Source: Bacillota bacterium (GTDB taxonomy: Bacteria; Bacillota; Clostridia; Lachnospirales; Lachnospiraceae). From it: 42,347 nt of DNA. This document shows, piece by piece, positions 42,248-42,347 of the stretch (positions are counted from its first letter, which is position 1; each line of letters starts with the position of its first letter). The position numbers and the translations under genes are program-made. Location: assembly GCA_023436225.1 (NCBI GenBank), contig JAEZKA010000004.1:1-42347 (forward strand), given 5' to 3'. The notes beneath the pieces are model-generated. The model ran no database searches. It was not told the origin of the DNA and saw only the letters and a program-made list of their open reading frames with translations.

Positions 42248-42347
42248 ATTTACGTTAGTGATGTTTATCACATATTTAGATTTACAAAAATAGCGCGTGA
42301 CTATCAATCCAACAGAGACACGTTCCCACTCGGTTGCCGCACATAGC

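Larger units (their letters stand above)
41921..42347. other. Right-hand intergenic region
   Basis: No gene is supported. It holds three hairpins: 41968-42011, 42092-42134 and 42218-42247, described separately. After 42260 I see nothing recognisable up to the window edge. Confidence 0.5.

Noticed and set aside
1..42347. CRISPR array, tRNA or rRNA genes
   Set aside because: No regularly spaced direct repeats and no cloverleaf or rRNA-like sequence were seen.

Overview
The window looks like chromosomal DNA of a low-to-mid GC Firmicute, most likely a clostridium of the Lachnospiraceae type. The grounds are strong GGAGG-type ribosome sites, frequent TTG/GTG starts, an ecfA1-ecfA2-ecfT-truA block, class D sortase, and CpsC/CpsD proteins with Tyr-Tyr-Gly-Lys tails. 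Nearly everything is on the + strand. The assignment rests on gene content and style, not on a marker gene.

Layout. 1-128 is the 3' end of a group II intron cut by the window edge. It is followed by a 234-bp imperfect palindrome (159-392) and a GNAT acetyltransferase on the - strand. 1450-4957 encodes an ECF vitamin transporter energy module (EcfA1, EcfA2, EcfT) and TruA, followed by an MgtC-like membrane protein and a strong terminator (5801-5853). A consensus promoter at 5982-6011 then opens a large Wzx/Wzy-type exopolysaccharide locus. This has an initiating sugar-phosphate transferase, precursor enzymes (Ugd, ManC, Glf, later RmlA/B/C), five glycosyltransferases, a pyruvyl transferase paired with an FrhB-type iron-sulfur protein, the polymerase Wzy and the flippase Wzx. 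The locus is interrupted at 22.2-23.9 kb by a structured non-coding stretch and a MerR-methyltransferase fusion gene. The precursor genes imply activated GlcA, Man, Galf and a dTDP-6-deoxyhexose, probably with a pyruvate ketal. No rmlD is present here.

After a VanZ-like gene comes an unfamiliar unit (27.3-32.0 kb): a tiny divergent ORF, a 70-residue protein, a 452-residue membrane protein and an 882-residue protein with a HEIAH zinc-peptidase motif and a possible degenerate cyclase-like N-terminus. I recognise no characterised family here, and this is my main candidate for something undescribed.

32.05-41.9 kb holds two related modules: promoter, secreted Big_2 protein, near-identical 37-nt hairpin, CpsC-type chain-length regulator, CpsD-type tyrosine kinase. 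In the first copy a sortase, a possible sortase substrate, an unknown membrane protein and a CpsB-type phosphatase lie between hairpin and cpsC. In the second they are absent. This looks like a tandem duplication with insertion or loss. The kinase/phosphatase/Wzz set probably controls polymerisation and export of the polysaccharide made by the first locus, while the Big_2 and sortase proteins point to cell-surface attachment or display. No tRNA, rRNA or CRISPR array was seen.
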